NCBI RefSeq assembly: GCF_022808175.1
Contig: NZ_JALGBX010000011.1
Coordinates: 177,081 to 241,080, forward strand
Length of the DNA stretch: 64,000 bases
Direction of reading: 5' to 3'
Origin: Streptomyces sp. AP-93
GTDB lineage: Bacteria; Actinomycetota; Actinomycetes; Streptomycetales; Streptomycetaceae
Part shown: piece after piece, positions 16,614 to 25,368 of the stretch
How the letters are laid out: every line of letters starts with the position of its first letter
Numbering within the stretch: position 1 is the stretch's first letter
Made by a program: the position numbers and the translations under genes
Notes under the pieces: generated by a model
What the model was told of the DNA's origin: nothing
Database searches by the model: none
The model's input: the letters and a program-made list of their open reading frames with translations, nothing else

Positions 16614-17735
16614 TCAACTCCGCCGGAGGGCACCCTCGTACACCGGCAGCAGCGTGTCCAGGACGGCATCCATGGAGAAGGACTCGGCGGCCAGCTTGCG
16701 TGCCGCGCCCGAGGCCGCCGCGTTGGCCGTCGGCTCCAGCAGGGCCAGGACGGCCGCCGCGACGCCCGCCGGGCCCGGTTCGACCGCCGCGCCCGCGCCC
16801 GCGCGGGCGATGTCGCGGGCCAGGCCGTTGGAGTGGGTCACCACCGACGGGACGCCCACCGACAGGGCCTCCAGGACCGACATCGGGAACGGCTCCTCCA
16901 CCGAGGGCAGTACGTAGACGTGGGCGCGGCGCAGCTCCGTCAGGACCTCCGCGCCGGACAGGGCGCCCGGGACCGTGAAGCGGGAGGAGAGGCCCAGCTC
17001 GGTGATCCGGGCGCGGACCGCCGCGAGTTCGCCCTCGTCGGGGCCGGCCACCACGAACTCCGCGTCCGGGTGCGCCGCCAGGACCGCCGGTGCGGCGTCC
17101 ACGAAGTCCACCGGGCGCTTGCGGGCCTGCAGGCGGGCCGAGTAGAGGATCCGCGGAGGGCCGGACAGGGCGGGGCGCTCCTCCTGGGCCGGGGTGCCGT
17201 TGACGAGGCGGACGGTGTTCGGGAGCGGAGCCCCGACCACCGCGTCGAGGCCCCCACGCTCGTGCGGAGTGAGGTACAGCAGCGCGTCGGCGCCGCGCAG
17301 GAGGCGGCGTACCGCCAGCGCGTCCAGCACCTTGGCCAGCAGTTTCCCGCTCGGGTCGACCATGCCGTGGGTCTGCAGGACCAGCGGTCTGCCGGCCCGC
17401 AGCGCCGCCAGGGCGACGGGCAGGGTGACCAGGTCCCGCGCCAGGTGGACGTGGACCAGGTCCGCGCCCCGCACCAGGCGGCCCGCGGAGGCGAGCAGGG
17501 CCGGCGAGGTCATCCCGCTGAAGCCGAGGGGGAGCAGGCGCCGGGCGGGGAAGAGCTTCGCCGGGACCCCTTCCACCGAGGTCGGCCAGGGGTCCGGGAA
17601 CCCCTCGCCCAGCGCCAGCAGGTTCGCCTCGTGCCCGCGGGCCCGCAGCCCCTTGGCCAGGTTCAGAGCGACCCGCACCGGCCCGCCGAAGGCGTGCGTG
17701 GGGGAGTGCAGGGTGACGGCGTGCAGGACTCTCAT
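16614..17735 (-). CDS. GT4-family glycosyltransferase of the EPS locus
   Basis: The 373-aa GT-B enzyme starts at ATG 17735, overlapping the acetyltransferase stop by four bases (ATGA), so the pair is translationally coupled. The N-terminal acceptor domain opens MRVLHAVTLHSPTHAFGGPV. The C-terminal donor domain has ILYSARLQARKRPVDFVDAA, FVVAGPDEGEL and the E-x7-E-type nucleotide-sugar region PSVEEPFPMSVLEALSVGVP. It should transfer one sugar of the polysaccharide repeat unit from an activated donor on the cytoplasmic face. Donor and linkage cannot be read. Confidence 0.88.
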   Translation of the reverse strand: MRVLHAVTLHSPTHAFGGPVRVALNLAKGLRARGHEANLLALGEGFPDPWPTSVEGVPAKLFPARRLLPLGFSGMTSPALLASAGRLVRGADLVHVHLARDLVTLPVALAALRAGRPLVLQTHGMVDPSGKLLAKVLDALAVRRLLRGADALLYLTPHERGGLDAVVGAPLPNTVRLVNGTPAQEERPALSGPPRILYSARLQARKRPVDFVDAAPAVLAAHPDAEFVVAGPDEGELAAVRARITELGLSSRFTVPGALSGAEVLTELRRAHVYVLPSVEEPFPMSVLEALSVGVPSVVTHSNGLARDIARAGAGAAVEPGPAGVAAAVLALLEPTANAAASGAARKLAAESFSMDAVLDTLLPVYEGALRRS

Positions 17736-18277
17736 TTGGGCTCCTCGACCGGGCGGCGGTGCCCGTCCTGGGTCTGCAGGGTCAGTGCGGGGAGGTCCTT
17801 GTGGACCACGGACCCCGCGCCCGCCACCGCGCACCGGCCGATGGTCACGCCGGCCAGCACGGTGGCCCGTACGGCCACCCACGCGCCGTCCTCGACGGTG
17901 ATCGGCGCGTTGCGGTAGCGGAAGTCGGCGGCGCGGTGGTCGTGCGAGCCGGTGCACAGCAGCGCCTCCTGCGAGACGCAGGCGTGCGCGCCGATCGTCA
18001 CCGGCTCCAGGTTCAGCACCCAGGCCCCCTCGCCGATCCACGCGTGGTCGCCCACGGTCAGCTTCCAGGGCCACAGCACCCGCACCCGGTGGCGTATCAG
18101 CACCCCTTCGCCGATCCGCGCCCCGAAGGCGCGCAGCAGCGCGACCCGCAGCCGCGCGGGACACAGCCAGCTCATGAAGAGCGTGTTCATCACGGCGAAC
18201 CAGAGCGCCTGCGTCAGCCGCCCGCGCCCCTTGTCGTATCCGGCCAGCGTGAAGGCAGGAAGATCACGCACAGGCAC
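17732..18277 (-). CDS. WcaF-like left-handed beta-helix acetyltransferase
   Basis: The 181-aa protein starts at GTG 18277 with GGAG 8 bases upstream. It resembles the colanic-acid O-acetyltransferase WcaF. It begins LPAFTLAGYDKGRGRLTQALW and has hexapeptide-repeat rungs (IGEGVLIRHRVRVLWPWKLTVGDHAW in two stretches, then VTIGAHACVSQEALLCTG). The catalytic-His region is GSHDHRAADFRY, and the last rung ends VTIGRCAVAGAGSVVHKDLP. It probably O-acetylates a sugar of the repeat unit. It is the first gene of a two-gene operon with the downstream GT4. Confidence 0.87.
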   Translation of the reverse strand: MPVRDLPAFTLAGYDKGRGRLTQALWFAVMNTLFMSWLCPARLRVALLRAFGARIGEGVLIRHRVRVLWPWKLTVGDHAWIGEGAWVLNLEPVTIGAHACVSQEALLCTGSHDHRAADFRYRNAPITVEDGAWVAVRATVLAGVTIGRCAVAGAGSVVHKDLPALTLQTQDGHRRPVEEPK

Positions 18278-18299
18278 CCCTCGTACTCCGGCCCCCGAC

Positions 18300-18317
18300 G
18301 GCGCCTTCGAAGGCGCC
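18300..18317. promoter_or_regulatory. 18-bp perfect palindrome in the leader of the WcaF-like gene
   Basis: GGCGCCTTCGAAGGCGCC reads identically on both strands and sits 23-40 bases upstream of the GTG start, between the putative promoter and the ribosome-binding site. It could be an operator or an RNA hairpin; the sequence alone does not decide. Confidence 0.4.
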
Positions 18318-18337
18318 TCCCCGGGCGCCGAGCGCTC

Positions 18338-18366
18338 AGACTAAGACTTGATCCGCAGTTCACCAA
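18338..18366 (-). promoter_or_regulatory. Candidate promoter of the wcaF-like/GT4 operon, overlapping the transposon end
   Basis: On the minus strand TTGGTG (18366-18361) and TAGTCT (18343-18338) are separated by 17 bases, close to Streptomyces vegetative promoter consensus. The -35 hexamer lies inside the hairpin at the end of the tnpB-related gene, so the insertion may have supplied half of this promoter. This is inference from spacing only. Confidence 0.35.
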
Positions 18367-18380
18367 AGGGTGAGCTGCGG
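18353..18380 (-). other. Terminal hairpin of the TnpB element, possible end of an omega-RNA-like transcript
   Basis: A two-part stem, CCGCAG/CTGCGG and TCACC/GGTGA with a single opposed mismatch and a CTTT loop, includes the tnpB stop codon (18360-18362). TnpB genes of the IS200/IS605 group typically end inside such a structure, and the guide RNA scaffold comes from the same strand. The hairpin is seen directly; the RNA role is inferred from the family. Confidence 0.5.
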
Positions 18381-20246
18381 ACTGCACGCGGGGCGGGGAC
18401 CGGGCTTTCCGGCGTGGCCGCGCAAGCGTGGCTCATCCGGGGTCGCTCGGTTCCGCTGTCCGCCGGTTCGGGGAGCAGAGGTCTCACGGCGTTGCCGTGG
18501 GACTGCCACGCGACCCGGCCGCCGGAGCGGTTTCGGGCTCGGTGTGGTTGACTCCCGCAGCGCTTCTTCCAGCGCTTGCGCATAGGTGATCTGAGCGTGC
18601 CGGGACGCGGTGGTGTCCAGGTAAGCGGTTTTGGGGTCGGCTACGTCGGTGAAGCGGACGAATGCGGCCAGCGCGGCGGAGACGAGGTCACGTTTGCCGG
18701 TGAGGCCGCACGCCGTGCACTTGTGCTCGCGGTCCCGCAGGGACTTGGAGACACGCTCACCGCAGAGGCAGTGCTGCGACAGGGCCGTTGACCATGTGGA
18801 GACCCGGACCATCCGACCGCCGGCGGCCTCGCACTCGGCCTTGAGGGCGGAGACGAGCATGCCGGGTGTGGTCTGCGAGAGGCGTTTGCCCCACAGCCGG
18901 TACCAGGTGCGGATGTCGCAGTCTTCGACGACGAGTGCGGGGCCGTGGGCAGAGATGATCTCGCAGGCCACCAGACGGGCGCGGTGGCGGCGGTGCTCGG
19001 CGGTAGACGCTGCTTGTTCGGCGATCTCACCGGAGGCAAGCCCTTCTCCACCGAGATCACGCTCACCGGAACCGAGCAGGTCCTGTTGGAGAAGCAGGCG
19101 AAGAAGCGGCGGGACCGTGCGCGGGCGCTGGAGCGCTCCCGTCGTGCGACGAACGCCGCGCAGTACGGGCTGTCGAAGAAGCAGATCAAGCAGGCCGCCC
19201 GGCGCGCCGAGAAGGGTCTGCGGCCCAAGGCCGTGACCGTGCCCGGCGGTGCCCGCGCCGCCCGGTCCGACAGCATTCCGAAGCAGGCGTTCCGCTGCGA
19301 CCGGCTGTCCGGCAACTATCGCGAGCATCGCGCCCGCCAGGGCGGGGAAGGAGACGACCGAGAGGTTGGAGACGTTGCCGTCCACACCGCCGACACGGTC
19401 GAGCTGGGCGGCGCGGGCGCGCATGGTCCGCACGCTGGGTGAGGTGTAGCCGGGGCCCAGGACCATCAGGTGCGCCTCGTACACCCAGTCGCCCGGCGCG
19501 GACGCCTTCCGGCGGCGTACGAGGTCCACCTTGTGCCAGCGGCCGGGACTGGAGAGGAAGTGCTGCACCCGCGTCCACTGGCCTGGCTGCTGCGGGATGC
19601 GTACGGGAAGTACGAGGTCACCACGGGCGCTCTCGGTTCCTCCGGCGAAGACGACGGCGAGGGGGCCAGTGTGGTCCCACCACGTCGCCTTACGGGCTGC
19701 GGGCTTGCCCGAGGCGGTGACCTTGCCCGTGGGCACGCGGACGTCCGGCACGGCGGGCTTCGGCATCCGGCGCGGCTGCGTCAGTGCGTGCCGGCCGCCG
19801 TCGGCGTAGGCCGAGGCATGACCGCGGAGGGTGCCGACCAGGCGGAAGGTCTCCCACTTGTTCTCGCTCGTGTGGGAACGGGCACGGCCCGGAATCCGGC
19901 TGAAGTCGTGCCGGCGGCCCACCTTCGGGCGGCCGAACCGCCGTCCGGTGGCATCCGGGAACAGGTGCCGCGAGACGCCGTTCCACACCTCATCCGCGAT
20001 GTGCATCGCGAGAGCCTTGGATGCGTGGTGCTTCAAGTGCCCGGAGTCTTCGAGGTGCTTGTACGCGCAGCGCTCCAATGCTTCACGGGACAGGCCGAGG
20101 CGCTGTCGTGCGGCCTTCGCGCCGTGCTCCTCGCGCTCATGGAAAGCAGTCCAGTAGGCATCGACCTTGGCGCGGGCGTCGCGTTGGAGGGCCCGCTTGA
20201 CCGACCACATCGCCCCGAACAGCTTCTCCAGGGAATCGGTTGTCAC
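18360..20246 (-). pseudogene. TnpB-related RNA-guided nuclease gene carrying an internal in-frame inversion
   Basis: The 628-codon open frame starts at GTG 20246, directly after an in-frame stop, so the usual first 15-20 residues are absent. N-terminal parts (LFGAMWSVKRALQRDA, GRRHDFSRIPGRARSH) match the long actinobacterial TnpB-related proteins. RuvC-I Asp is in RVGGVDGNVSNLSVVSFP (about residue 290). RuvC-II Glu is in ALVVEDCDIRTWYRLWG. A CxC..CxxC zinc knuckle (CLCGERV..HKCTACG) and RuvC-III GKRDLVSAALAAF follow. Residues about 303-408 are unrelated junk. The missing family segment (TEQVLLEKQAKKRRDRARAL, SRRATNAAQYGLSKKQIKQA) is encoded on the opposite strand in exactly that interval. The protein is therefore presumed inactive. 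No TnpA or full terminal repeats were found. Confidence 0.85.
19023..19340 (+). other. 318-bp inverted segment inside the tnpB-related gene
   Basis: Read on the plus strand this interval encodes DLTGGKPFSTEITLTGTEQV through to PKQAFRCDRLSGNYREHRAR and Q. Flipping it back joins VSNLSVVSFPA to DLTGGKPF on one side and REHRARQ to AEQAASTAEHRRHRARLVA on the other, restoring one continuous family-like protein. The length is 106 codons exactly, so the outer frame is kept. No inverted repeats are evident at the junctions. Confidence 0.8.
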
Positions 20247-20395
20247 CGTTCACTGGAGCCCCGACCGGCTCACGTCGAGATGGTCCAGGACGCCGCCGAG
20301 CTGTCGCCATCCTGCACAAACTCAAGATCGAGTACGCGCAAATGCGGAACACGTCTTAGACTGCGGCCGATCAGGCACAGGGGGTGGGGGCAAGC

Positions 20396-21910
20396 GTGGC
20401 GACCGACATACGCGAGACCGTCGCCAAGCCGGCGCCGGCGACGCCGCAGCCCGGCGACGAGAAGAGCTGGGGCAAGGTCACCACTCCGCGGACCCTGCTC
20501 TCGCGGGCGCTGTCCGTGCCGCTGGCCCTCGGGTTCACCGTCTTCCTGCCGCTGTTCGTCGCCGTCCAGCCGGGCGCGGGCAAGCACGACGCCGCCTTCT
20601 GGCTCCAGCTCCTGCTCACCATGTACGCGGGTGCCCGGCTCTCGGCGATGGTCCTGACCAGCCGCCGCAAGCTGCTGCAGGGCTCCTTCTGGCTCTTCGT
20701 CTACATGGCCATGGGCGTGGCCCCCCTCGCGCAGGCCGTCCTCGGTCAGGTCCCGACCCCCGTCGTCGGCCCGCGCTCCGACCTCACCGCCGCCATCGGC
20801 CTGGTCCTGCTCGGCTGCGCCGCCTTCGACGTGGGCGTCCTGCTGGCCCGGCACCGGCCGGCCGGCCGCGCGGGCGGTTCGCTGAAGGAGCCGCGCCCGG
20901 TCATGGCGCACCGCAGGCGCCTCTACGTGCTGACCGTCGTGGCGTTCCTGGGCGCGGCGGCCCTGATCATGAAGCTCGGCGGCCCGGCGGTGTTCTTCTC
21001 CAGCCGCCAGGAGATCATCGCGGGCATCGAGGAAGCGGGCGTCTCTCAGGACGGCCAGGCGGGCCAGGCGCTGCTGCGCGGTTTCGGCACGGTCCCCGCG
21101 CTGCTGGCGCTGCTGCTGTACACGCGCTGGCTGATCACCTCGAAGTTCGCCCGCCGCAAGGTGTCGATCATCGTCACCTGGTCGGCGCTGGTGGTCCTCA
21201 ACCTGATCGTCAACAACCCGATCTCGAACCCGCGCTACTGGTTCCTGACGGTGATGTTCGCGCTGCTCTTCACCGTCTTCCCGGTGAGCGCCGCGATGTA
21301 CCGGGTGGCGCTGTCCATGGCCGTGGTGATCGCCCTCCTCGTCTTCCCGTTCGCGGACCGCTTCCGCTACGACGAGAAGAACTACAAGCCGGTCGAGACG
21401 ACCTCCTTCCTGGAGCCGATGGCGCTCAAGGACTACGACCAGATCGGCATGTTCGCGAACACCATCACCTTCGCGGAGTCCGGTCCCGGCCATTCCTACG
21501 GGCGCCAGCTCGCGGGATCCGTCTTCTTCGCGGTGCCGCGCTCGGTGTGGTCGGGCAAGCCGCGCGACACCGGCGTGATGGTCGGCCAGTGGATGGGCAC
21601 GGTCAACACCAACCTCTCCTCCCCGATCTGGGCCGAGCTGTGGATCGACTTCGGGCCGCTGGGCATGGGTGCGGGGCTTCTGGGGATGGGGTACGCCTCC
21701 GCCCGCGTCGACCGGCGGTACGCCAAGCGCGCCCGGCGCAGCTCGCCGCCGGGCAGCCTGATCTCGACGGTGGTCCCGCTGGTCGCGGGGTACTCCTTCA
21801 TCCTGCTGCGCGGGCCCCTGCTCCAGGCCTCGGGCCGGATCGCCATCGCGGGGATGTGCCTCGCGCTCGTGGCCACGTACCGGCAGGACAAGGCCGCCGG
21901 CCTGCGCTGA
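20396..21910 (+). CDS. Polytopic Wzy-like polysaccharide repeat-unit polymerase
   Basis: The 504-aa protein starts at GTG 20396, preceded by GGGGTGGGGG. After a cytoplasmic N-terminus of about 45 residues it has about ten hydrophobic segments (LALGFTVFLPLFVAV, TAAIGLVLLGCAAFDVGVLL, KVSIIVTWSALVVLNLIV, YWFLTVMFALLFTVFPV). A large loop, FRYDEKNYKPVETTSFLEPM to GHSYGRQLAGSVFFAVPRSV, is typical of O-antigen-type polymerases, as is WAELWIDFGPLGMGAGLLGMG. It would join lipid-linked repeat units outside the membrane. The family is recognised by topology and the Arg-rich loop rather than by a catalytic motif. The tnpB-related gene lies just upstream on the other strand. Confidence 0.75.
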   Translation: MATDIRETVAKPAPATPQPGDEKSWGKVTTPRTLLSRALSVPLALGFTVFLPLFVAVQPGAGKHDAAFWLQLLLTMYAGARLSAMVLTSRRKLLQGSFWLFVYMAMGVAPLAQAVLGQVPTPVVGPRSDLTAAIGLVLLGCAAFDVGVLLARHRPAGRAGGSLKEPRPVMAHRRRLYVLTVVAFLGAAALIMKLGGPAVFFSSRQEIIAGIEEAGVSQDGQAGQALLRGFGTVPALLALLLYTRWLITSKFARRKVSIIVTWSALVVLNLIVNNPISNPRYWFLTVMFALLFTVFPVSAAMYRVALSMAVVIALLVFPFADRFRYDEKNYKPVETTSFLEPMALKDYDQIGMFANTITFAESGPGHSYGRQLAGSVFFAVPRSVWSGKPRDTGVMVGQWMGTVNTNLSSPIWAELWIDFGPLGMGAGLLGMGYASARVDRRYAKRARRSSPPGSLISTVVPLVAGYSFILLRGPLLQASGRIAIAGMCLALVATYRQDKAAGLR

Positions 21911-21914
21911 CCCC

Positions 21915-22288
21915 GGAGTCGGGCAACTGCTCCACAAGCACTTCCCGAACAAAGAGGCCCTGGTGTTCGATGAGGACGCGGTCACCGGCGGCACCGAGGC
22001 GGCGCTCGTCTCGGCGGTACGGGACCGCGCCCCGGCCAGTCCGTCCTGCACGCCCTGCGCGAGCACCTCGTGACGACGCGGGCGACCCGGCGGATCGACG
22101 ACCCGGCGGCCGCCATCGCGGAAGCCGCCGGCGCGCCCGAGGGCGACCTCAGGTCCGCCGCGCCGGCCCGCTTCGCGATGGACACCACGAGCCTGATCCG
22201 CGGCCAGGAGGACCCGCAGCAGGCCATGCGGGACCTGTTCGACCTGTTAGACCTGATCGAAGCGGGCTTCGGCGACACCCCGGCCTGA
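21915..22288 (+). pseudogene. Remnant of a TetR-family regulator
   Basis: Directly after the polymerase stop, GVGQLLHKHFPNKEALVFDE is the end of a TetR helix-turn-helix (normally ..GTLYRHFPNKEAL). Near 22032 the match jumps frame to GQSVLHALREHLVTTRATRR and then to AEAAGAPEGDLRSAAPARFA and DTTSLIRGQEDPQQAMRDLF, typical of a TetR C-terminus. The first half of the HTH and much of the ligand domain are gone, and one frameshift is present. It cannot encode a working repressor. Confidence 0.7.
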
Positions 22289-22345
22289 CCCGGCCTGACC
22301 CCGGCCTGACCAGGCGTGCCCGGGAAGCCGTTCGGATCCCGCGCC

Positions 22346-23602
22346 TCAGGCCGCCCGGACCGGGTCGGCGGGGTCGGCGGTGGCCGGCGGGGCGGCCGGT
22401 GCGGCGGCCGGCAGCCGGGCCACGCGCAGCCAGCCCGCCGCGGCCTTCGAGGCGGAGCCGAGGGCCAGCCCCCAGGCCGCCCCGGCCACGCCCCAGACGG
22501 CGTACCCGCCCAGCAGCAGCCCGACCGACAGCAGCGAGAAGACCACCTGGAGCGAGAGGGTGGCCTTCGGGTTCAGCACCCGCAGGGTCAGCAGCGCACA
22601 GGTACCGAGTCCCATGACGGCGTACTGCGCGCCCGTCGCGGGCAGCAGCGCGGCCGCCGCCTGCCAGGTGTCGCCGAGCAGTTCGCGGCCGGCCCGCTCC
22701 GGCAGCGCGTACAGCACGGCCCCCCAGGCGGCGCCGGTCACCGCGAGCGCGCCGCCCATCAGGGCGGTCAGCCGGACCACGCCCCGCTTGCCGGAGGCCC
22801 GGCCGACGACCGGCGGGCCGAAGGAGTTCGCGGAGCTGAACAGCACGTTCAGCGGCCCGAAGAGGGTGGTGGCGCCGCGCAGCGCGCCGACGGCCAGCGG
22901 GTTCGCGAAGACGCCGAGCCCCAGGACGGCGAGCTGGCTGGAGCCGTTGCCCACGGCGAACTCCACGACGAACCGCTGCCCCAGGTACCCGCGCCGCAGG
23001 TAAGGCCGCAGGTCGGCGGCGGCGCCCCGCACCGAGGGCCGCAGCAGCCACAGGCCCAGCGCGAGCGCGGGGAGCGCGGAGACCCCCCACACCAGCACCA
23101 GCCTGCCCGCGGAGGCGCCCTCGGGCTGGAGCAGCAGCGCGGTCACCACGCACGCGAGGCGCAGCGCGTCGGCGGCCAGCGCCCGCTGCGGCACCCGCAG
23201 GGCGGAGAAGCAGTAGCGCAGCCCGTCCTGGAGGAGCACCAGGGGCAGTACGAGTCCCAGCGCGAGGAACGCCCGGCCCGTGGCCCCGGGCAGCAGCAGG
23301 CCCAGGAGGGCCAGTACGGCTCCCACCGCCGCCGAGGCGGCCCCGGTGAAGGCGAGGCCCGAGCGGCAGGCCGCCGCGAGGCGGCCCGTGCCGGGGTCGT
23401 CTTTTTCCAGCACCAGGGTCTGGCCGACGTAGGCCATGTTCAGGCCGAGCAGCACCGTGAAGGTCACGTAGACCATGGAGAAGTCGGCGAAGCCGGCCGC
23501 CGAGGAGAGCCGGGCGGCCAGCACCAGGACGAGGATGTTCGTGGCGCTGGACGCGGCCTGGTCCATTACCGAGGCGACCGCCGCGAGGCCGCGCCGGCTC
23601 AC
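22346..23602 (-). CDS. Wzx-like lipid-linked oligosaccharide flippase (MVF/MATE-type)
   Basis: The 418-aa protein has 12 or so hydrophobic segments without long soluble loops, for example VVSAL-type helices LLGLNMAYVGQTLVLEK, GAVLALLGLLLPGATG and AVTGAAWGAVLYALPE. It begins RRGLAAVASVMDQAASSATN, which resembles the first helix of polysaccharide exporters (DQxxSSxTN). GTG 23602 overlaps the preceding gene stop by four bases (GTGA), so it is coupled to the Wzz-like gene. It would move undecaprenyl-linked repeat units across the membrane. The longer open frame to 25384 is a shadow over the Wzz gene. Confidence 0.85.
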   Translation of the reverse strand: MSRRGLAAVASVMDQAASSATNILVLVLAARLSSAAGFADFSMVYVTFTVLLGLNMAYVGQTLVLEKDDPGTGRLAAACRSGLAFTGAASAAVGAVLALLGLLLPGATGRAFLALGLVLPLVLLQDGLRYCFSALRVPQRALAADALRLACVVTALLLQPEGASAGRLVLVWGVSALPALALGLWLLRPSVRGAAADLRPYLRRGYLGQRFVVEFAVGNGSSQLAVLGLGVFANPLAVGALRGATTLFGPLNVLFSSANSFGPPVVGRASGKRGVVRLTALMGGALAVTGAAWGAVLYALPERAGRELLGDTWQAAAALLPATGAQYAVMGLGTCALLTLRVLNPKATLSLQVVFSLLSVGLLLGGYAVWGVAGAAWGLALGSASKAAAGWLRVARLPAAAPAAPPATADPADPVRAA

Positions 23603-25368
23603 CGCCGGCCCGTGCGGACCGTACGCAGGGCGACCGTGTCGGTGCCGTCGCCCGGGATGTGCTGCGAGGCGTCCGCGGCGGCCACCTCGTACGGGATCGG
23701 CTGCGGCTCCCGCGAACGGGGCGAGGGCGCGGAGGGGGGCGTCGGCCGGGGGTCCTCGGCGGCGGGGCCGCCGCCCTTGGGGGTCCTGCCGAGGCCGCGC
23801 TTCTTCTCGCCCGGCAGCGGCGCGTGCAGTACGGCGCCCAGCACCGTGCCGCCGGCCCCGCTGATCAGCTCGCGGATGCGGGAGAGGTCGGTGCGGCGCA
23901 CCGCGCCGGGGTTGCAGACCACCAGGACGCCGTCGACGCGGTCGACGAGCGCGAGGGCGTCGGCGTACGAGAGCACGGGCGGGGCGAGCACCACGACGGT
24001 GGAGTTGGGGGAGTCGGCCTCGGAGATCAGCCGGGTGGCCCGCTGCGAGGTCAGGGCGCGGGGCACGTTGCGCACCCGCTCGCCCGGGATCAGGTCGAAG
24101 CTGCCCGACTCGCCGGCGTCCACGAGGAGCTGGCGGCCGTCGGGCCACTCGGTTTCCCCGTGCTGCGCGCCCGCGCCCGACTGCGACGTGCTCCAGCGCG
24201 GCCGCCCGGCCGCGTCGGTGGGCAGCTGGCTGGCCAGCACCGGGGTGCGCAGGTCGGCCTCGATGAGGAGCACGTCCTTGCCGGTCTCCGCGAAGGAGGC
24301 GGCCAGGTTCACCGCGACGGCGGCGGCGATCTCGCTGCTGCCGCGCGGGGCGACCACGAGGAGGCGGCGCCGGTCCGCGAAGCGGGCGTCGTAGGCGAGC
24401 CGGAAGGCCACCGAGCGGAACTCCTCGGCCAGCCGGGGGTCTTCCTCGCCCGCCGCGAGCAGCGGCCCGCCGTCGGCCTTGCCCCGCGGCAGGGAGCCCA
24501 GTACGGGAGCGCGCAGGGCTCGGGCGACGTCGCCCTCGGAGCGCGGAGCCGGGTCGAAGACGAGGCGCACCCAGGCGCCGAGCAGGCCCAGGGCGAGGCC
24601 CACGGCGGCGCCGAGCGCGAGCGACATGGCGAGTCCGGGGCCGTCGGCCCCGTGCGGCGGGACGGCCGAGCTGGTGACCCGGCCCGGGGTCATGTCCAGG
24701 GCCTTGAGCTTGGCGATGTTGCCGTTGAGGGTGTTGATCTTGCTCTGCTGGTCGGTCTTGGAGGAGTACGCGGCGTCCCGCGCCGGACCGGCCGGCATGC
24801 CGGTGATCTGTTTGGCGAGCTCGTCGAGCTGCTTGGCCACCGGGTCGCGCTGGTCCTGGTAGCCCTTGACCATCTTGTCGCGGGTGACGTCGAGGGCCTC
24901 CTGCCGCTTGAGCAGGTAGGCCTCGCTCATCGCGTTGGCGCGCTTGGCGGCCTCGGCGGGGGAGGCGGCGGTGTACGTGAAGCGCAGCACCATCGTCTGC
25001 GGGGGGTTGGTCACCTGCAGACCGGCGCGCAGGGCCGAGAAGTCGGTGGCCGCGACCCCGAGCTTCTTCGCGGCCTCGTTGGCTATGGAGCTGGAGAGCG
25101 CGACCTGGCGCTCCGAGCCGATGTTGATCGCCTTGTCGGGGGCGAGGCTCGGGTTGAAGGGGTCGTCGGTGGGCGCGCGCAGCACGATGTCGGCGGTGGC
25201 CACGTAGGTGTCCGCCGTGGAGACGCCGAGGTAGACCCCGCCGAGCAGGCCGATGCCCACGCCCAGGCCGATGAGCCGGCGGTAGCGCAGGAGCTGGCGG
25301 AACTGGTCCCGGAGCAGGTCCGGTTCGTCCTCGGCCGGAGCCGCTGCCGGGCGGTTGGTCTCGATCAC
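23599..25368 (-). CDS. Wzz/BY-kinase-like chain-length protein with degenerate nucleotide-binding site
   Basis: The 589-aa protein has a Wzz topology: a TM helix at about 32-51 (LIGLGVGIGLLGGVYLGVS), an extracytoplasmic coiled-coil region (about 60-240) and a second TM at about 245-266. A cytoplasmic domain of the BY-kinase/MinD-like fold follows (LAEEFRSVAFRLAY, KDVLLIEADLRTPVL, VVVLAPPVLSYADALALVDR). The expected Walker A (G-x4-GK-T/S) reads APRGSSEIAAA and lacks the lysine. Walker A' has Glu for Asp, and there is no C-terminal tyrosine cluster. It probably controls chain length as a scaffold without kinase activity. It is coupled to the glycosyltransferase upstream (ATGA) and the flippase downstream (GTGA). 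Confidence 0.85.
   Translation of the reverse strand: MIETNRPAAAPAEDEPDLLRDQFRQLLRYRRLIGLGVGIGLLGGVYLGVSTADTYVATADIVLRAPTDDPFNPSLAPDKAINIGSERQVALSSSIANEAAKKLGVAATDFSALRAGLQVTNPPQTMVLRFTYTAASPAEAAKRANAMSEAYLLKRQEALDVTRDKMVKGYQDQRDPVAKQLDELAKQITGMPAGPARDAAYSSKTDQQSKINTLNGNIAKLKALDMTPGRVTSSAVPPHGADGPGLAMSLALGAAVGLALGLLGAWVRLVFDPAPRSEGDVARALRAPVLGSLPRGKADGGPLLAAGEEDPRLAEEFRSVAFRLAYDARFADRRRLLVVAPRGSSEIAAAVAVNLAASFAETGKDVLLIEADLRTPVLASQLPTDAAGRPRWSTSQSGAGAQHGETEWPDGRQLLVDAGESGSFDLIPGERVRNVPRALTSQRATRLISEADSPNSTVVVLAPPVLSYADALALVDRVDGVLVVCNPGAVRRTDLSRIRELISGAGGTVLGAVLHAPLPGEKKRGLGRTPKGGGPAAEDPRPTPPSAPSPRSREPQPIPYEVAAADASQHIPGDGTDTVALRTVRTGRR

Noticed and set aside
18341..20362. Full IS element with both ends defined
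   Set aside because: Only one terminal hairpin is clear; the CTAAGAC/GTCTTAG match at 18341 and 20353 is short and better explained as promoter -10 sequence.
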